DNA from: Macrocystis pyrifera
Lineage: Eukaryota > Sar > Phaeophyceae > Laminariales > Laminariaceae
Assembly: GCA_031763025.1 (NCBI GenBank)
Contig: JASSKH010000035.1
Location: 780,320-844,319, forward strand
Reading direction: 5' to 3'
DNA length: 64,000 nt
Part shown: positions 32,590 through 45,488 of the stretch, one piece after another
Layout of the letters: every line of letters starts with the position of its first letter
Position numbering within the stretch: the stretch's first letter is position 1
Program-made: the position numbers and the translations under genes
Notes under the pieces: model-generated
Databases searched by the model: none
Seen by the model: the letters and a program-made list of their open reading frames with translations, nothing else
Told to the model about the DNA's origin: nothing

Positions 32590-35500
32590 TACTGCGGTAT
32601 TCCCTGGTTGTGACGGTCTGGTACTGTTGTGCCCCCTCGAACCCTCTAGGTACGGCTGTATTCTCTCGTTTTGACGGTGGAGTCGATACTGCTGTATTTC
32701 CTCGTGCTGGGCGGTGGAGTGGCGGGTATGATCTTACGGGGTCTGGTACTGTTGTGCCCCCTCACTCCCTCTCGATACTGCTGTATGCTCTCTTTTGACG
32801 GTGGAGTGGAGGGTACGTTTCTACGGGGTCTGGTACGGTTGTGCCCGCTCAGTCCGCCTTGATGCTGCGGTCGTTTCTCCTCTTGACGGCGGAGTGGAGG
32901 GTATGGCCCTGGGGGGTCTGTTACTGCTGTGCCCCCTCAATCATTCACGATACTGCCGTATTCTCGCGTTTAACCGGTGAAGTGGAGGGTATGATCCTAC
33001 GGGGTCTGGCACTGTTGTGCCCCCTCGCTCATTATCGATACTGCTGTATTCTCCCGTTATGACGGTGGAGTGAAAGGTAGGATCCTACGGGGTCTGGTAC
33101 TGTTGTGCCACCTCACTCCCTCTCGATGCTGCTGTAATCTCTCTTTTGATGGGGAAGTGGAGGGTACGGTCCTACGGGGTCTCGTACTGCTGTGCCCCCT
33201 CACTCCCCCCTGATACTGCTGTCTTTTCTCCGTTTGACAGTGGACTGGAGGGTATGGTCCTACGGGGTCTGGTACTGCTGTGCCCCCTCACTTATTCTCG
33301 ATACTGCCGTAATCTCTCGCTTTGACGGGGAGTGGAGGGTATGATCCTACGGGGTCTGGCACTGTTGTGCCCCTCACTCGTTCTCGATACTGCTGTATTC
33401 TCTCGTTAGGACGGTGGAGTGGAGGATATGATCCTACGGGGGTCGGGTACTGTTGTGCCCCACACTCTCTCCCGATACTGCTGTATTTTCTGTTTTGACG
33501 GGGGGTGGAGGGTATGGTCCTATGGAGTCTGGTATTGCTGTGCCCCTGGCTCCCCCTTTAATCTGCCGTCTTTCTCCTGTTGATGGTGGAGTGGAGGGTA
33601 TGGCCCTACGGGGTCTGGTACGGTTGAGCCCCCTCACTCATTCTCGATACTGCTGTATTCTCTCGTTATGACGGTGGAGTGGAGGGTATGATCCTACGGG
33701 GTCTGGTACTGTTGTGCCCCCTCACTCCCTCGCGATACTGTTGTACTCTCTCTTTTGACGGTTGAGTCGAGGGTATGGTCCTACCGGATCTGGTATTGCT
33801 GTGCCCCCTCACTCCCCCTTGATTCTGCTGTCATTCTCGTTGAGATGGTGGAGTGGAGGGTATGGTCCTACGGGGTCCGGTACTGCTGTGCCCCCCCACT
33901 CATTCTCGATACTGTCGCATTCTCTTGTTTTGACGCGGAGTGGAAGGTATGATCCTACGGGCTCTGGTACTGTTGTGCCTCCTCACTCATTCTCGATACT
34001 GCTGTATTCTCTCGTTATCACGGTGGAGGTTAGGGTATGACCCTACGGGGTCTGGTACTGTTGTGTCCCCTCACTCTCTCTCGATACTGCTGGATTTTAT
34101 CTCTTTTGACGGGGGAGTGGAGGGTATGGTCCTAGGGGGTCTAGTACTGCGGTGCCCCCTCACTTCCCCTTGATACTGCTGTCTTTTCTCCTTTTGACGA
34201 TGGAATGGAGGGTACGGTCCTACGGGGTCGGGTAGTGCTGTGCCCCCTCACTCATTCTCGATACCGCCGTATTCTCTCGTTATGACGGTGGAGTGAAGGG
34301 TAGGATCCTACCGGGTCTGGTACTGTTGTGCCACCTCACTCCCTCTCGATCCTGCTGTAATCTCTCTTTTGACGGGGAAGTGGAGGGTATGATCCTACGG
34401 GGTCTGGCACTGTTGTGCCCCTCAATCATTCTCGATACTGCTGTGTTCTCTGGTTCGGACGGTGGAGTGGAGGATATGATCCTACGGGGTCGGGTACTGT
34501 TGTGCCCCACACTCTCTCCCGATAGTGCTGTATTTTCTCTTTTGACGGGGGGTGGAGGTTATGTTCCTATGGGGTCTGGTACTGCTGTGCCCCCTCACTC
34601 TCCCTTGATACTGCTGTCTTTCTCGTTGTGATGGTGAAGTGGAGGGTATGGTCCTACGGGGTCCGGTACTGCTGTGCCCCCCCACTCATTCTCGATACTG
34701 CCGCATTCTCTCGTTTTGACGGGGGGTGGAGGGTATGATCCTACGGGGTCTGGTACTGTTGTGCCCCCTCACTCATTCTCGATACTGCTGTATTCTCTCG
34801 TTATGACGGTGGAGTGGAGGGTATGATCCTACGGGGTCTGGTACTGTTGTGCCCCCTCACTTCCTCTCGATACTGCTGTACTATCTCTTTTGACGGGGGG
34901 GTCGACGGTATAATCCTACGGGGTCTGGTATTGCTGTGCCCCCTCACTCCCCCTTGGTTCTGCTGTCATTTTCGTTGTGATGGTGGTGTGGAGGGTATGG
35001 TCGTACGGGGTCCGGTACTGTTGTGCCCCCTCACTCATTCTCGATACTGCCACATTCTCTCGTTTTGACGGGGAGTGGAGGGTATGATCCTACGGGCTCT
35101 GTTACTGTTGTGTTCCCTCACTCATTCTCGATACTGCTGTATTCTCTCGTTATCACGGTGGAGGTTAGGGTATGATCCTTAAGCGTCTGGTACTGTTGTA
35201 CCCCATCTCTCCCGCTCGGTACTGCTGGGTTTTCTCTCTTTTGACGGGGGAGTGGAGGGTATGGTCCTACGGGGTCTGATACTGCTGTGCCCCCTCACTC
35301 CCCCTTGATACTGCTGTCTTTCTCGTTCTGACGGTGGAGTGGAAGGTATCGTACTACGGGTTCTGGTAGTGCTGTGCCCCCTCACTCATGCTCGATACCG
35401 CCGTATTCTCTCGCTTGAGGGTGGAGAGGAGGGTATGATCCTACGGAGTCTGGTACAGTTGTGCCCCCTCACTCGTTCTCGATATCGCCGTATTCTCTCG

Positions 35501-38500
35501 TTTTGACGGTGGAGTGGAGGGTACGGTCCTATGGGGTCTGGTACTGCTGTGCCCCATCACTCATTCTCGATACTGCCACATTCTCTCGTTTTGACGATGG
35601 AGTGGAGGGTATGATCCTACGGGGTCTGGTACTGTTGTGCCCCCCCACTCATTCTCGATGCTGCTTTATTCTCTCTTTTGACGGTGGAGTGGAAGGTACG
35701 GTCCTACGGGGTCTGGTACTGCTGTGCCCTTCACTCTCTCTTGATACTGCTGTTTTTTCTCTTTTTGACGGTGGAGTGGAGGGTATGGTCCTACGGGTCG
35801 GGTACTGCTGTGCCCCCTCACTCATTTGCGATACCGCCGTATTCTCTCGTTTGACGGTGGAGGGGAGGGTATGATCCGACGGCGTTTGGTACTGTTGTGC
35901 CCCCTCACTCATTCCCGATATTGCCGTATTCTCCGGTTTTGACGGTGGATTGGAGGGTACGGTCCAACGGGGCCTGGTACTGCTGTGCCCCCTGACTCAT
36001 TCTCGATACGGCCGTATTCTCTCGTCTTGACGGTGGAGTGGAGGGTATGATGCTACGGGGTCTGGTACTGTCGTGCCCCCTCACTCATTCTCGATGCTGC
36101 TGTATTCTCTCTTTCGACGGTAGAGTGGAGGGTATGGTTCCACGGGGTCTGGTACTGCTGTGCCCCCTCACTCCCCCAGAATGCTGCTTTATTCTCCCGT
36201 TTTGACGATGAAGTGGAGGATATGGTCCTGCGGGGTCTGGTACGGCTGTGCCCCCTCACTCATTCTCCATTCTGCTGTATTCTCTCTTTGGACGGTGGAG
36301 TGGAGGGTATGGTCCTACGGGGTCTGGTACTGCTGTGCCCGCTCACTCTCCCTTGGTGCTGCTGTATTTTTCCGTTTTGACGGTGGAGTGGAGGGTATGG
36401 TCCTACGGGTCTGGTACTGTTGTGCCCCCTCACTAATTCCCGATACGGCCGTATTCTCCCATTTTGGCTGTGGAGTGGAGGGTAGGATGCTACGGGGTCT
36501 GGTAGTGTTGTTCCCCCTCCCTCGTTCTCGATACTGCCGTATTCTCTCGTTTTGACTGTGGGGTGGAGGGTATGATGCTACAAGGTCTGGTACTGTTGTG
36601 CCCCCTCACTCATTCTCGATGCTGCTGTATTCTCTCTTTCGACGGTAGAGTGGAAGGTATGGTCCCACGGGGTCTGGTACTGCTGTGGCCCCTCACTCTC
36701 CCTTGATGCTGCTTTATTCTCCCGTTTTGACGATGGAGTGGAGGGTATGGTCCTAAGGGGTCTGGTACTGCTGTGACCCCTCACTCATTCTCGATGCTTC
36801 TGTATTCTCTCTTTGGACGGTGGAGTGGAGGGTATGGTCCTACGGGGTCTTGTACTGCGGTGCCCCCTCACTCTCCCTTGGTGCTGCTGTATTCTCCCGT
36901 TTTGAAGGTGGAGAGGAGGGTATGGTCCTACGGGTCTGGTACTGCTGTGCCCCCTCACTCATTCTCGACACGGTCGTATTCTCCTATTTTGACTGTGGAG
37001 TGGAGGGTAGGACGCTACGGGGTCTGGTACGCTGTGCCCCCTCACTCGTTCTCGATACTGCTGCATTCTCTCGATTTGACGGTGGAATGGAGGGTATGAT
37101 CCTACGGGGTCTGGTACCGTTGTGCCCCCTCACTCCCTCTCGATACTGCTGTATTCTCTCTTTTGACGGTGGAGTGGAAGGTATGGTCCTACGGGGTCCG
37201 GTACTGTTGTGCCCCCTCACTCCCCCTTGATACTGCGGTCTTTCTCCTTTTGATGGTGGAGGGGAGGGTTTGGTCCTACGGGGTCCGGTACTGTTGTGCC
37301 CCCTCACTCGTCCTCGATACTGCGGTATTCCCTCATTTGACGGTGGAGTGGAGGGTATGATCCTACGGGGTCTGGTACTGCTGTCCCCTTTACTCATTCT
37401 CGATACTGCCGTATTCTCTCATTATGACGGTCGAGGGGAGGGTATGGTCCTACGGGTCTGGTACTGCTGTGCCCCCTCACTCATTCTCGATACGGTCATA
37501 TTCTCCCATCTTGACTGTGGAGTGGAGGGTAGGATGCTACGGGGTCTGGTACGTTGTGACCCCTCACTCGTTCTCGATACTGCCGTATTCTCTCGATTTG
37601 ACGGTGGAATGGAGGGTATGATCCTACGGGGTCTGGTACCGTTGTGCCCCCTCACTCCCTCTCGATACTGCTGTATTCTCTCTTTTGACGGTGGAGTGGA
37701 AGGTATGGTCCTACGGGGTCCGGTACTGTTGTGCCCCCTCACTCCCCCTTGATACTGCGGTCTTTCTCCTTTTGATGGTGGAGGGGAGGGTTTGGTCCTA
37801 CGGGGTCCGGTACTGTTGTCCCCCCCACTCGTCCTCGATACTGCGGTATTCCCTCATTTGACGGTGGAGTGGAAGGTATGATCCTACGGGGTCTGGTACT
37901 GCTGCGCCCATTTACTCATTCTCGATACTGCCGTATTCTCTCATTATGACGGTCGAGGGAGGGTATGATCCTACGGGGATTGGCACTGCTGTGCCCGCTC
38001 ACTCATTCTCGATGCTGATGTATTCTCTCTTTGGACGGTGGAGTGGAGGGTATGGTCCTACAGGGTCTTGTACTGCTGTGCCCCCTCACTCCCCCTTGGA
38101 GCTGCTGTATTCTCCCGTTTTGACGGTGGAGTGGAAGGTAGGGTCCTACGGGGTCCGGTACTGTTGTGCCCTCTCAGTCCCCGTTGATACTGCGGTCTTT
38201 CTCCTTTTTTGTGAGGGGAGGGGAGGGTTTGGTCCTACGGGGTCTGGTACTGTTGTGCCCCCCCACTCGTCCTCGATACTGCGGTATTCCCTCATTTGAC
38301 GGTGGAGTGGAGGGTATGATCCTACGGGGTCTGGTACTGCTGTGCCCATTTACTCATTCTCGATACTGCCGTATTCTCTCATTATGACGGTCGAGGGGAG
38401 GGTATGATCCTACGGGGTTTGGCACTGCTGTGCCCGCTCACTCATTCTCGATGCTGATGTATTCTCTCTTTGGACGGTGGAGTGGAGGGTATGGTCCTAC

Positions 38501-40850
38501 AGGGTCTTGTACTGCTGTGCCCCCTCACTCCCCCTTGGAGCTGCTGTATTCTCCCGTTTTGACGGTGGAGTGGGAGGTATTGTCCTACGGGGTCTGGTAC
38601 TGCTGTGCCCCCTCACTCATTCTCGATACTGCCGTATTCTCCCATTTGTACGATTGAGTGGAGGGTAGGATCGTACAGGGTCTGGTACTGTTGTGCCCCC
38701 TCACTCTTTCTCGATGCTGCTGTATTCTCTCGTTTTGACTGTGGAGTGGACGGTATGATCCTACGGGGTCTGGTGCTGTTGTGCCCCCTTACTCCCTCTC
38801 GATACTGCTGTGTTCTCTCTTTTGACGGTGGAGTGGAAGATATGGTCCTGCGGGGTCCGGTACTGTTGTGCCCCCTTACTCCCCCTTGATACTGCGGTCT
38901 TTCTCCTTTTGATGGTGGAGGGGAGGGTTTGGTCCTACGGGGTCTGGTACTGTTGTGCCCCCTCACTCATCCTCGATACTGCGGTATTCCCTAATGTGAC
39001 GGTGGAGTGCAGGGTATGATCCTACGGGGTCTGGTGCTGTTGTGCTCCCTTACTCCCTCTCGATACTGCTGTATTCTCTCTTTTGACGGTGGAGTGGAAG
39101 ATATGGTCCTGCGGGGTCCGGTACTGTTGTGCCCCCTTACTCCCCCTTGATACTGCGGTCTTTCTCCTTTTGATGGTGGAGGGGAGGGTTTGGTCCTACG
39201 GGGTCCGGTACTGTTGTGCCCCCTTACTCCCCCTTGATACTGCGGTCTTTCTCCTTTTGATGGTGGAGGGGAGGGTTTGGTCCTACGGGGTATGGTACTG
39301 TTGTGCCCCCTCACTCATCCTCGATACCGCGGTATTCCCTTATGTGACGGTGGAGTGCAGGGTATGATCCTACGGGGTCTGGTACTGTTGTGCCCCTTTA
39401 CTCATTCTCGATACTGCCCTATTCTCTCGTTCTGACGGTGGAATGGAGGGTATGATACTACGGGGCCTAGTACTGTTGTGCCCCCTCACTCCCTCTCGAT
39501 ACTGCTGTATTCTCTCTTTTGAAGGTGGGAGTGGAGGGTATAGTTCTACGGGGTCTGGTACTGTTGTGCCCTCTCACTCCCCCTTGAGACTGCTGTCTTT
39601 CTCCTTTTGATGGTGGAGTGGAGGGTATGATCCTACGGGGTTGGGTACTGTTGTGCCCCCCCTCACTCATTCTTGATACTGCCGTATTCTCTCGTTGTCT
39701 GGTACTGTTGTGCCCCCTCACTCATTCTCAATACTGCCGTGTTCTCTCGTTTTGACGGTGGAGTGGAGGGTTTGGTCCTACGGGGTCTGGTACTGTTGTG
39801 CCCCCTCACTTATTCTCGATACTGCTGTATTCTCTCGTTATCACGGTGGCGTGGAGGGTATGGTCCTACGGGGTCTGGTACTGTTGTGCCCCCTCACTAC
39901 CTCTCGATACTGTGGTATTCTCATGTTCGGACGGGGGAGTGGATGGTATGGTCTCACGGGATCGGGTACTGTTGTGCCCGTCGCTCCCTCTCGATACTGG
40001 TGTATTCTCTCGTTTGGACGTTGTAGTGGAGGGTGAGATCCTACGGGGTCGTGTACTGTTGTGGTCTCTCTCTCACCCTCGATACTGGTGTTTTCCCTCG
40101 TTTTGACGATGGAGATGAGGTTATGATCCTGCTAGGTCTGGTACTGTTGTGCTCCCTCACTTCCTCTCGATACTGCTGTATTCTGTCGTTGGGACGGTGG
40201 AGTGGAGGGTATGGTCCTACGGGGCCTGGTACTGTGGTGCCCCCTCGCTCCCTCCCAATGCTGCTGTATGCTCTGGTTTGGACGTTGGAGTGAAGGGTGT
40301 GATACTACGGGGTCGGGTACGGTCGTGCCCCCTCTCTCTCCCTCGATGCTGGGGTATTCCCTTCTTTGACGGTGGAGTGGAGGGTATGATCCTACGGGGT
40401 CTGGTACCGTTGTGCCCCCTCCCTCCCTCTCGATACTGCTGTACTCTCTCGTTTTGACGGTGGAGGGGACGGTGTGATCCTACGGGGTCTGGTACTGTTG
40501 TGCCCCTTCACCCCCTTGATACTGCTGTACTCTCTCGTTTTGACGGTGGAGTGGAGGGTATGACCTTACGGGTCTGGTACTGTTGTGTCTCCTCACTCCC
40601 TCGCGATACGTACTGCTGTACTCTCTCACTCGGACGTTGGAGGGGAGGGTGTGATCCTACGGGGTCGGGTGCTGTTGTGCCCCCTCTCTCCCACTTGATA
40701 CTGCTGTATTCGCTCATTTTAACGGTGGCGGTGAGGGTATTACCCTACGGGGTCTGGTACTGTCGTGCCTCCTCACCCCTCCAAGATACTGCTGTTTTGG
40801 CGCGAGGGGGGGGGTTATGACGGTGGAGGGGGGGGGGGGTCGATACTGCT
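32590..40850. repeat. ~8.3-kb minisatellite of ~87-bp units (about 95 copies) with higher-order repeats
   Basis: Unit: tcgatactgctgtattctct, then (cg)ttttgacggtggagtggag, then ggtatgatcctacggggtct, then ggtactgttgtgccccctca, then ctcattc. Spacing is mostly 87 bp (for example 37081 to 37168). Variant units recur in blocks: 37081-37300 is repeated at 37603-37820 (522 bp, six units), and 33071 recurs at 34294 (about fourteen units), so higher-order repeats exist. Because 87 is divisible by three, open frames run through several units on both strands, giving repeated 29-residue peptides such as MILRGLVLLCPLTHSRYCCI; they are broken too often to be one gene. The array lies inside the DIRS-type element, between two Gag-like parts. 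Confidence 0.97.
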
Positions 40851-41061
40851 GTGTTCCTTCTTTGTGGTACTCGTGTACAGGTCGAGACTACTGTACCTCT
40901 CATATTGTATCTGAGCCGCGTGTATCATGTCTCCGTGGTATATGGCACTGCCGAGCGTGCGATCTCGGCTTGCCTCCCCTCCCCTTACCCCGTGGTTCCG
41001 ACCGTCTTGTTACCTCGCTGCCACGATCGTTGCTTCGGTTACAGTTCCAGCAACTTATCGT

Positions 41062-41894
41062 AGAGATGACCCGGACCTGGCGGAACTCCGCCGGAACCTA
41101 CAACTGGTACGATTTCGCACGCACCCTGCGCGCGGCAGCCTCTCTCGCCCATGATATGGGTCTGTCCTCCGAACAGGCGATTCTGGAGCGGAGGCTCACC
41201 CGGGGGGAGTTTGTACTCAGGGTTTTCGCGTGTCCAACCATGACTTTGGGGGTCTTCACGGATATGTTCCCCAACTCGCGTGGCCTCACTAAGGGCGAGA
41301 TCGACCAGGACTTAAGGACGGGCGGGCCATCCAGAAGGCTCTGGGCACCGGTTCTACAGTTGGGAAGGCGCCCCCCACAGCCGCCGGCAGGGGGCGGGGT
41401 GCTTACGGCGCTCTGCCCCCCGCGACCATTCGGCGTTCGCGGGGTTTTCGGCGCAGCGGGCACCGCCTGCCGGCTTCGCTCCGCTGGCGGCAGGAGGGTG
41501 GCGCGGGGGTGCGGCAGCCGCGCAGTCGGTGGTGCTCCCGCTTTCATCGGCAGCGGGGGGGGGCACGAGGAGTATGAACGGCAAGGGCAGGAAGGGCGGA
41601 GGCAGCGGTGGCCGTGGCGGCGCCCCGCCCCAACCTCCATCGAACCGTGCTCTATCGGCAATCGCCAGGTTCAACTCCATCATGCAGGAGGAGCAGCAGC
41701 AGTTCCAGCCGGTTCAGGGCGGTCCTACTTGCGACAAGTGCACCCCTGCCGAGAAGAACCCCAACCATGACCACCGAGCTTGCGCTTTCGTCTATTGCTC
41801 CCGTTGCAGGCGCGGGGGTCACCGTGGGGCCGTCAGCCCGTTTAATTTGGGTGCTAACAGCAGTTGTAGAATAGTCGCCTTCCGCGTTGCGTAG
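41062..41894 (+). pseudogene. C-terminal part of the DIRS-type Gag-like protein with a Cys/His zinc motif, frameshifted
   Basis: From about 41062 a coding-like stretch follows the minisatellite (MTRTWRNSAGTYNWYDFART...AAASLAHDMGLSSEQAILER) with helical character. Near 41310 homology-like composition moves to the frame of 41529-41894, through a Gly/Pro-rich linker to RFNSIMQEEQQQFQPVQGG and then C-x2-C ... H-x-H-x3-C ... C-x2-C-x4-H (41738-41820, starting CDKCTPAEKN and ending CSRCRRGGH). That Cys/His cluster is the nucleic-acid-binding end expected of a Gag. The region was probably continuous with 31559-32452 before the array grew. Family not recognised; both the join and the frameshift are inferences. 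Confidence 0.5.
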
Positions 41895-43069
41895 CCCACG
41901 GCGAGATAGGCCTTATACCACCGTGCGCCCTCAGGAAGGGGTGGCGGTGGTTGGGGGTTGGGCTCGGTCGGCGACCGGTTCTTCGACTTGACTTCGCCGG
42001 CAGTTACGGGATCAGTCCGTAGTAGGACGTGTGTGGGGTCCGGGACACGTGGCGGGCGGTCGGTGTTGCGACCGCGTACCATCGGGGCTCCGTAGGAGAG
42101 TGGGGCGAACGTTGTCGAAGGGCGCTGGCGATGGGGTCAGCGTACATTGGGGGGGTAGCTGCCGTATTCCTGCGCTCGGGCATTGACTTCGCGTGTCCCG
42201 CGATACTGGTGTTCGTTGTGGCTCCCGCTGGGTTCGCCGAAAACATGTGGTTTCTGGTGTTCATTCCCCTTCGACCTACGATATTGTTTGGGGGCTGTCA
42301 GCGCATACTAGTCAGTAGGCTGCGACCGCGGGTTGACCGTAGAAGCTCCACGGTATGACTATTAATTCGCTGGGCTCAGGCGGGGACTTCTCGAACCGGC
42401 GAGGGCGACTGCTTGGTTTCTCCGTAAACAGTTTATTTCTGGTTTGTTCTGGTCGACTCTTGATGATAAGGGGCCTAGTGAGGCGCACGTAAGTTAGGAC
42501 GCGGCGACCGTCACCTTGGTCGTGGAAACTCCGTGGGCCGGCGGGGGGGGGGGCCGCTCGACTCACGCTAATATGATGATATTTGTCCTCACGTATGACG
42601 GCGCACCTTTTGGGGTTCTCATTTTCGCTTTCGATACTCTAGCGCAAGCTTGCCTTGTTTCCATAATTTTTGTACGATTGTACGCAGACACCACCGCAAC
42701 TCGTTATCCACACTTTCTGTTACGGTATTAACATCCATGTAGATACGCACGGAGTTGCGTTGCCGGTGTCTGTGCCATCGTCATGTTTTCTCGACGACCC
42801 GCCTGGATACACAGCCTCGCTTCGACGCTTGCTTACAAAGATTTACCTACTTTGTACCGAGGGTGGCAGAATCTGCCCCTCGTTGAATCGATTACCTTAC
42901 CAATGCTGGAAAAGATTTACTTACTCCGTACCAAGGGTGGCAGAATGCTGCCTTCTCGTCGATCCGATTACTTTAATGACGAATACACGCGCGTTTCGCG
43001 AGGCTTCTTTTGCGCTCGGGTATCCTCAAACGGGTATCCTCTCCTCCTTTCCTCCACGGTGCGCTGTAG
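41895..43069. other. Gag-pol spacer of the DIRS-type element
   Basis: No clear domain. A ~68-bp tandem pair lies at 42836-42966 (aagatttac.tact..gtacc.agggtggcagaat in both copies). Several frames are open towards 43070, so pol may start upstream of its first recognised motif, but I cannot choose a start. A run of ten G residues at 42543-42552 probably marks a local slippage site. Confidence 0.5.
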
Positions 43070-45367
43070 GTGGTCGCCGACGGTTGGCTCCGACGCCTCG
43101 ATCGACGCCACGCACACGTGCGGTCTGTTCTTCTCCCCACGCCCCCCCTGGACACCGACGAACGCGAGTGGGCGCGCACGGGAGGTCCGCCTGCCTCGGG
43201 AGCGTGGCCGTCCGTGGCGGACGTCACTCGCAACCCTATGCAGGGTCGGCTACGGCGTATGCCGTGGGATGCTCCGATATGGAATGCGAGGGGGGATGGG
43301 GACCTATTCGTGCCGGGTTTCGTGCGCCGGCATGTAGGCTTCTGGCACGACATCACCCTCAAAAAGCACCAGCTAGAAACGCTTGTGTTGTACTTACGCG
43401 ACGGAGTGGACCTTCACGATCTTCTCCTAAGGGAATACCGGGGTCCGTCGAGCGCCTGCCCGTATGACGTCGCCCGATTTCCAGGAGCGGTGTTCCACAA
43501 CCGTATCTCGCCAAGGTTCACCAAATTCGTGGACGACGAGGTACGAGCCCTCGTTGATCGTGGGTGTGTTGTCAAATGGGCGGACATCCGCGCCCCCGGG
43601 GGGCCGCAACGCCCCCGCTTGGTCATGGCGTTGTCGGTCGAGGAGACAAAACCGCGTCTAATTTACGATGCGAGGCCGTTAAACAAGCGGTGCAAGAAGG
43701 TTCATTTTTCGATGGATACGGTGGCGCGGGTGGCTAGCGTCGCTTCGAAGGGTCGTTTCGTGAGTTCGTTGGATGATGCTTCCGCCTTTCACCACATTCT
43801 TCTGCGCCCCTCCGCTTGGCCGCTCTTTGGCTTCGCGTACGGTGGCATTGATTACTGCTGGTGTGTCTTGCCTTTCGGATTCAGTTTAAGTCCATGGTCT
43901 TACCATACCCTTAGCTAGGCGAAAGCAGCCTATCTTCGCTCCAAAGGGATCCCGGTGTTAGCGTACCTCGACGACTCGTGGTTGAGTAACTGCCTCACCT
44001 CTCACGGGCAGACGGCGCGGGAGCAACGGCTTGCTGCGGGCGAGGCTACACACGTGGCGATGTTGGTGTCGTTCTTGTGTGGTCAGTTCCTGTCGGCCAA
44101 GAAGTGTGACTTCCGGCCGACTAGGTTGCAGCAGTATCTCGGGATGTTGTGCGACTCTGACACCACCACCTTCCGGGTTCCACAGGATAAGCTAGATTAG
44201 CTGCAGCAGCTGCTGCGAGCAGCCCTAGACGAGGGATGTCTGTCCTTCCGTACATTGCAGCGTATCGCGGGCAAATGCATGAGCATGTCGGTGGCTATTC
44301 GGCCGGCATCGCTGTGGACGCATGCTATGTTCGCTGTGCTTGCTGAGCTCGAGAAGTCAGCTCTGTGCATGGTCGACCTTACGCAAGACTCTAGCGCCGA
44401 CCTTCTAGGCGAATTTAAGCTGTGGCTTAATTTGTCGGCTACCTCGCAGGAAGGGCCCTGGCAGCGGGCGCGACATTTCGTGGCGGCCTTGACGAAAGGA
44501 TCGTCAGATGCGTCATTTGTCGCATGGGGGGGCGTGGTGAACACGGCCTCGGGCACCTTCCCCGCGGGGGGGGTGTTCCCGCCAGATTGGTTGTCAAAGC
44601 ATATCAACCAGAAGGAGATGTATGGCCTCTACCATCTCCTTCGACAATTCTGCACGCGACACCCGGACGTGTTGCGGCGGGCACAGGTACTCATAGACGT
44701 GGACAACCAGTCAGTAGTGGGTGCCTTTAACCGTGGGCGTGCGAAGAACCGCGAGACGCACGCGTTGCTGGTGCAGTTGTTCGAGTGGCAAGTGGCGTAC
44801 GGATTCATGCTATCGTTGAAGTGGATCCTGACGGCGGAGAACGCAGTCGCAGATGCCATTTCGCGGCCGTCACGAGACGCCATCATCCGCATAGCGCCGG
44901 CATCGTTTCAAGCGGTCTGGGACGAGATGGGCCCGTTTAACGTCGACCTCATGGCATGCACGGCGTCGGTGCTGCGCTCTCCAGTGACTGGGGAGGCACT
45001 GCCCTTTTTATCTCAGTACGACTGTGCGGGTTCGGCGGGGACCGACGTGTTCGCGCACGACGACGTCTCGCTCGTTCCGGGTACCAAGGTCCCGGCCTTC
45101 GGGTTTTGTTTCCCACCTCCGATAATGGCCGGTCACATCGTGCAATATATGGCGGAGTGCGAGGCCCGCGCGGTTGTCCTTTTGCCGGATGTTAAGGCCT
45201 ATTGGTTCCCTTTGGTGCAGCTAGCCACGGTGCGGTCGATCGAGGTGGCCGCGGTGGCGGCGGAAGGGTGCTTTCAGTGGCCCAGCCCAGATGGTGGCCT
45301 CAAGAATTGGCGGTACTCTCGCTGGGGTATGATAGCATACGAGTTAGAGTTCGGTACCAAAGGGTAA
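43070..45367 (+). pseudogene. DIRS-type pol: RT, RNase H and putative methyltransferase-like domain, two in-frame TAG codons
   Basis: One reading frame spans all 2298 bases and is interrupted only by TAG at 43916-43918 and 44198-44200. RT: FHNRISPRFTKFVDDEV and RPRLVMALSVEE...RLIYDARPLNK (fingers), SSLDDASAFHHILL (motif A, about 43760), LPFGFSLSPWSYHTL (motif B), then TAG, then LAYLDDSW (motif C, 43958-43981). RNase H: DASFVAWGGV, LIDVDNQSVVGAF (about 44690) and VADAISRPS (about 44850) hold the acidic residues. After it about 165 residues (FNVDLMACTASVLRS ... FGFCFPPPIMAGHIVQYM ... VVLLPDVKAYWFPLVQLA) occupy the place where DIRS1-like elements carry a methyltransferase-like domain; that label is by position and weak motif similarity. 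Apart from the two stops the frame is clean, making this the best-preserved pol in the window. Confidence 0.88.
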
Positions 45368-45488
45368 CGATTGCCCAAGTTTCGGCAACTATCGCGCGGG
45401 GGCGGGCAGCTATCACATAGTAGAGTGCATATATTTCGCGGTTTCGGACGTTTTCGAACGCTCACCGAAGTTTACGGTCTCCCTTTCT

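Noticed and set aside
32795-40820. many 60-160 codon frames on both strands with repeating peptides
   Set aside because: They are translations of the 87-bp minisatellite, broken at irregular points; no evidence for a gene.
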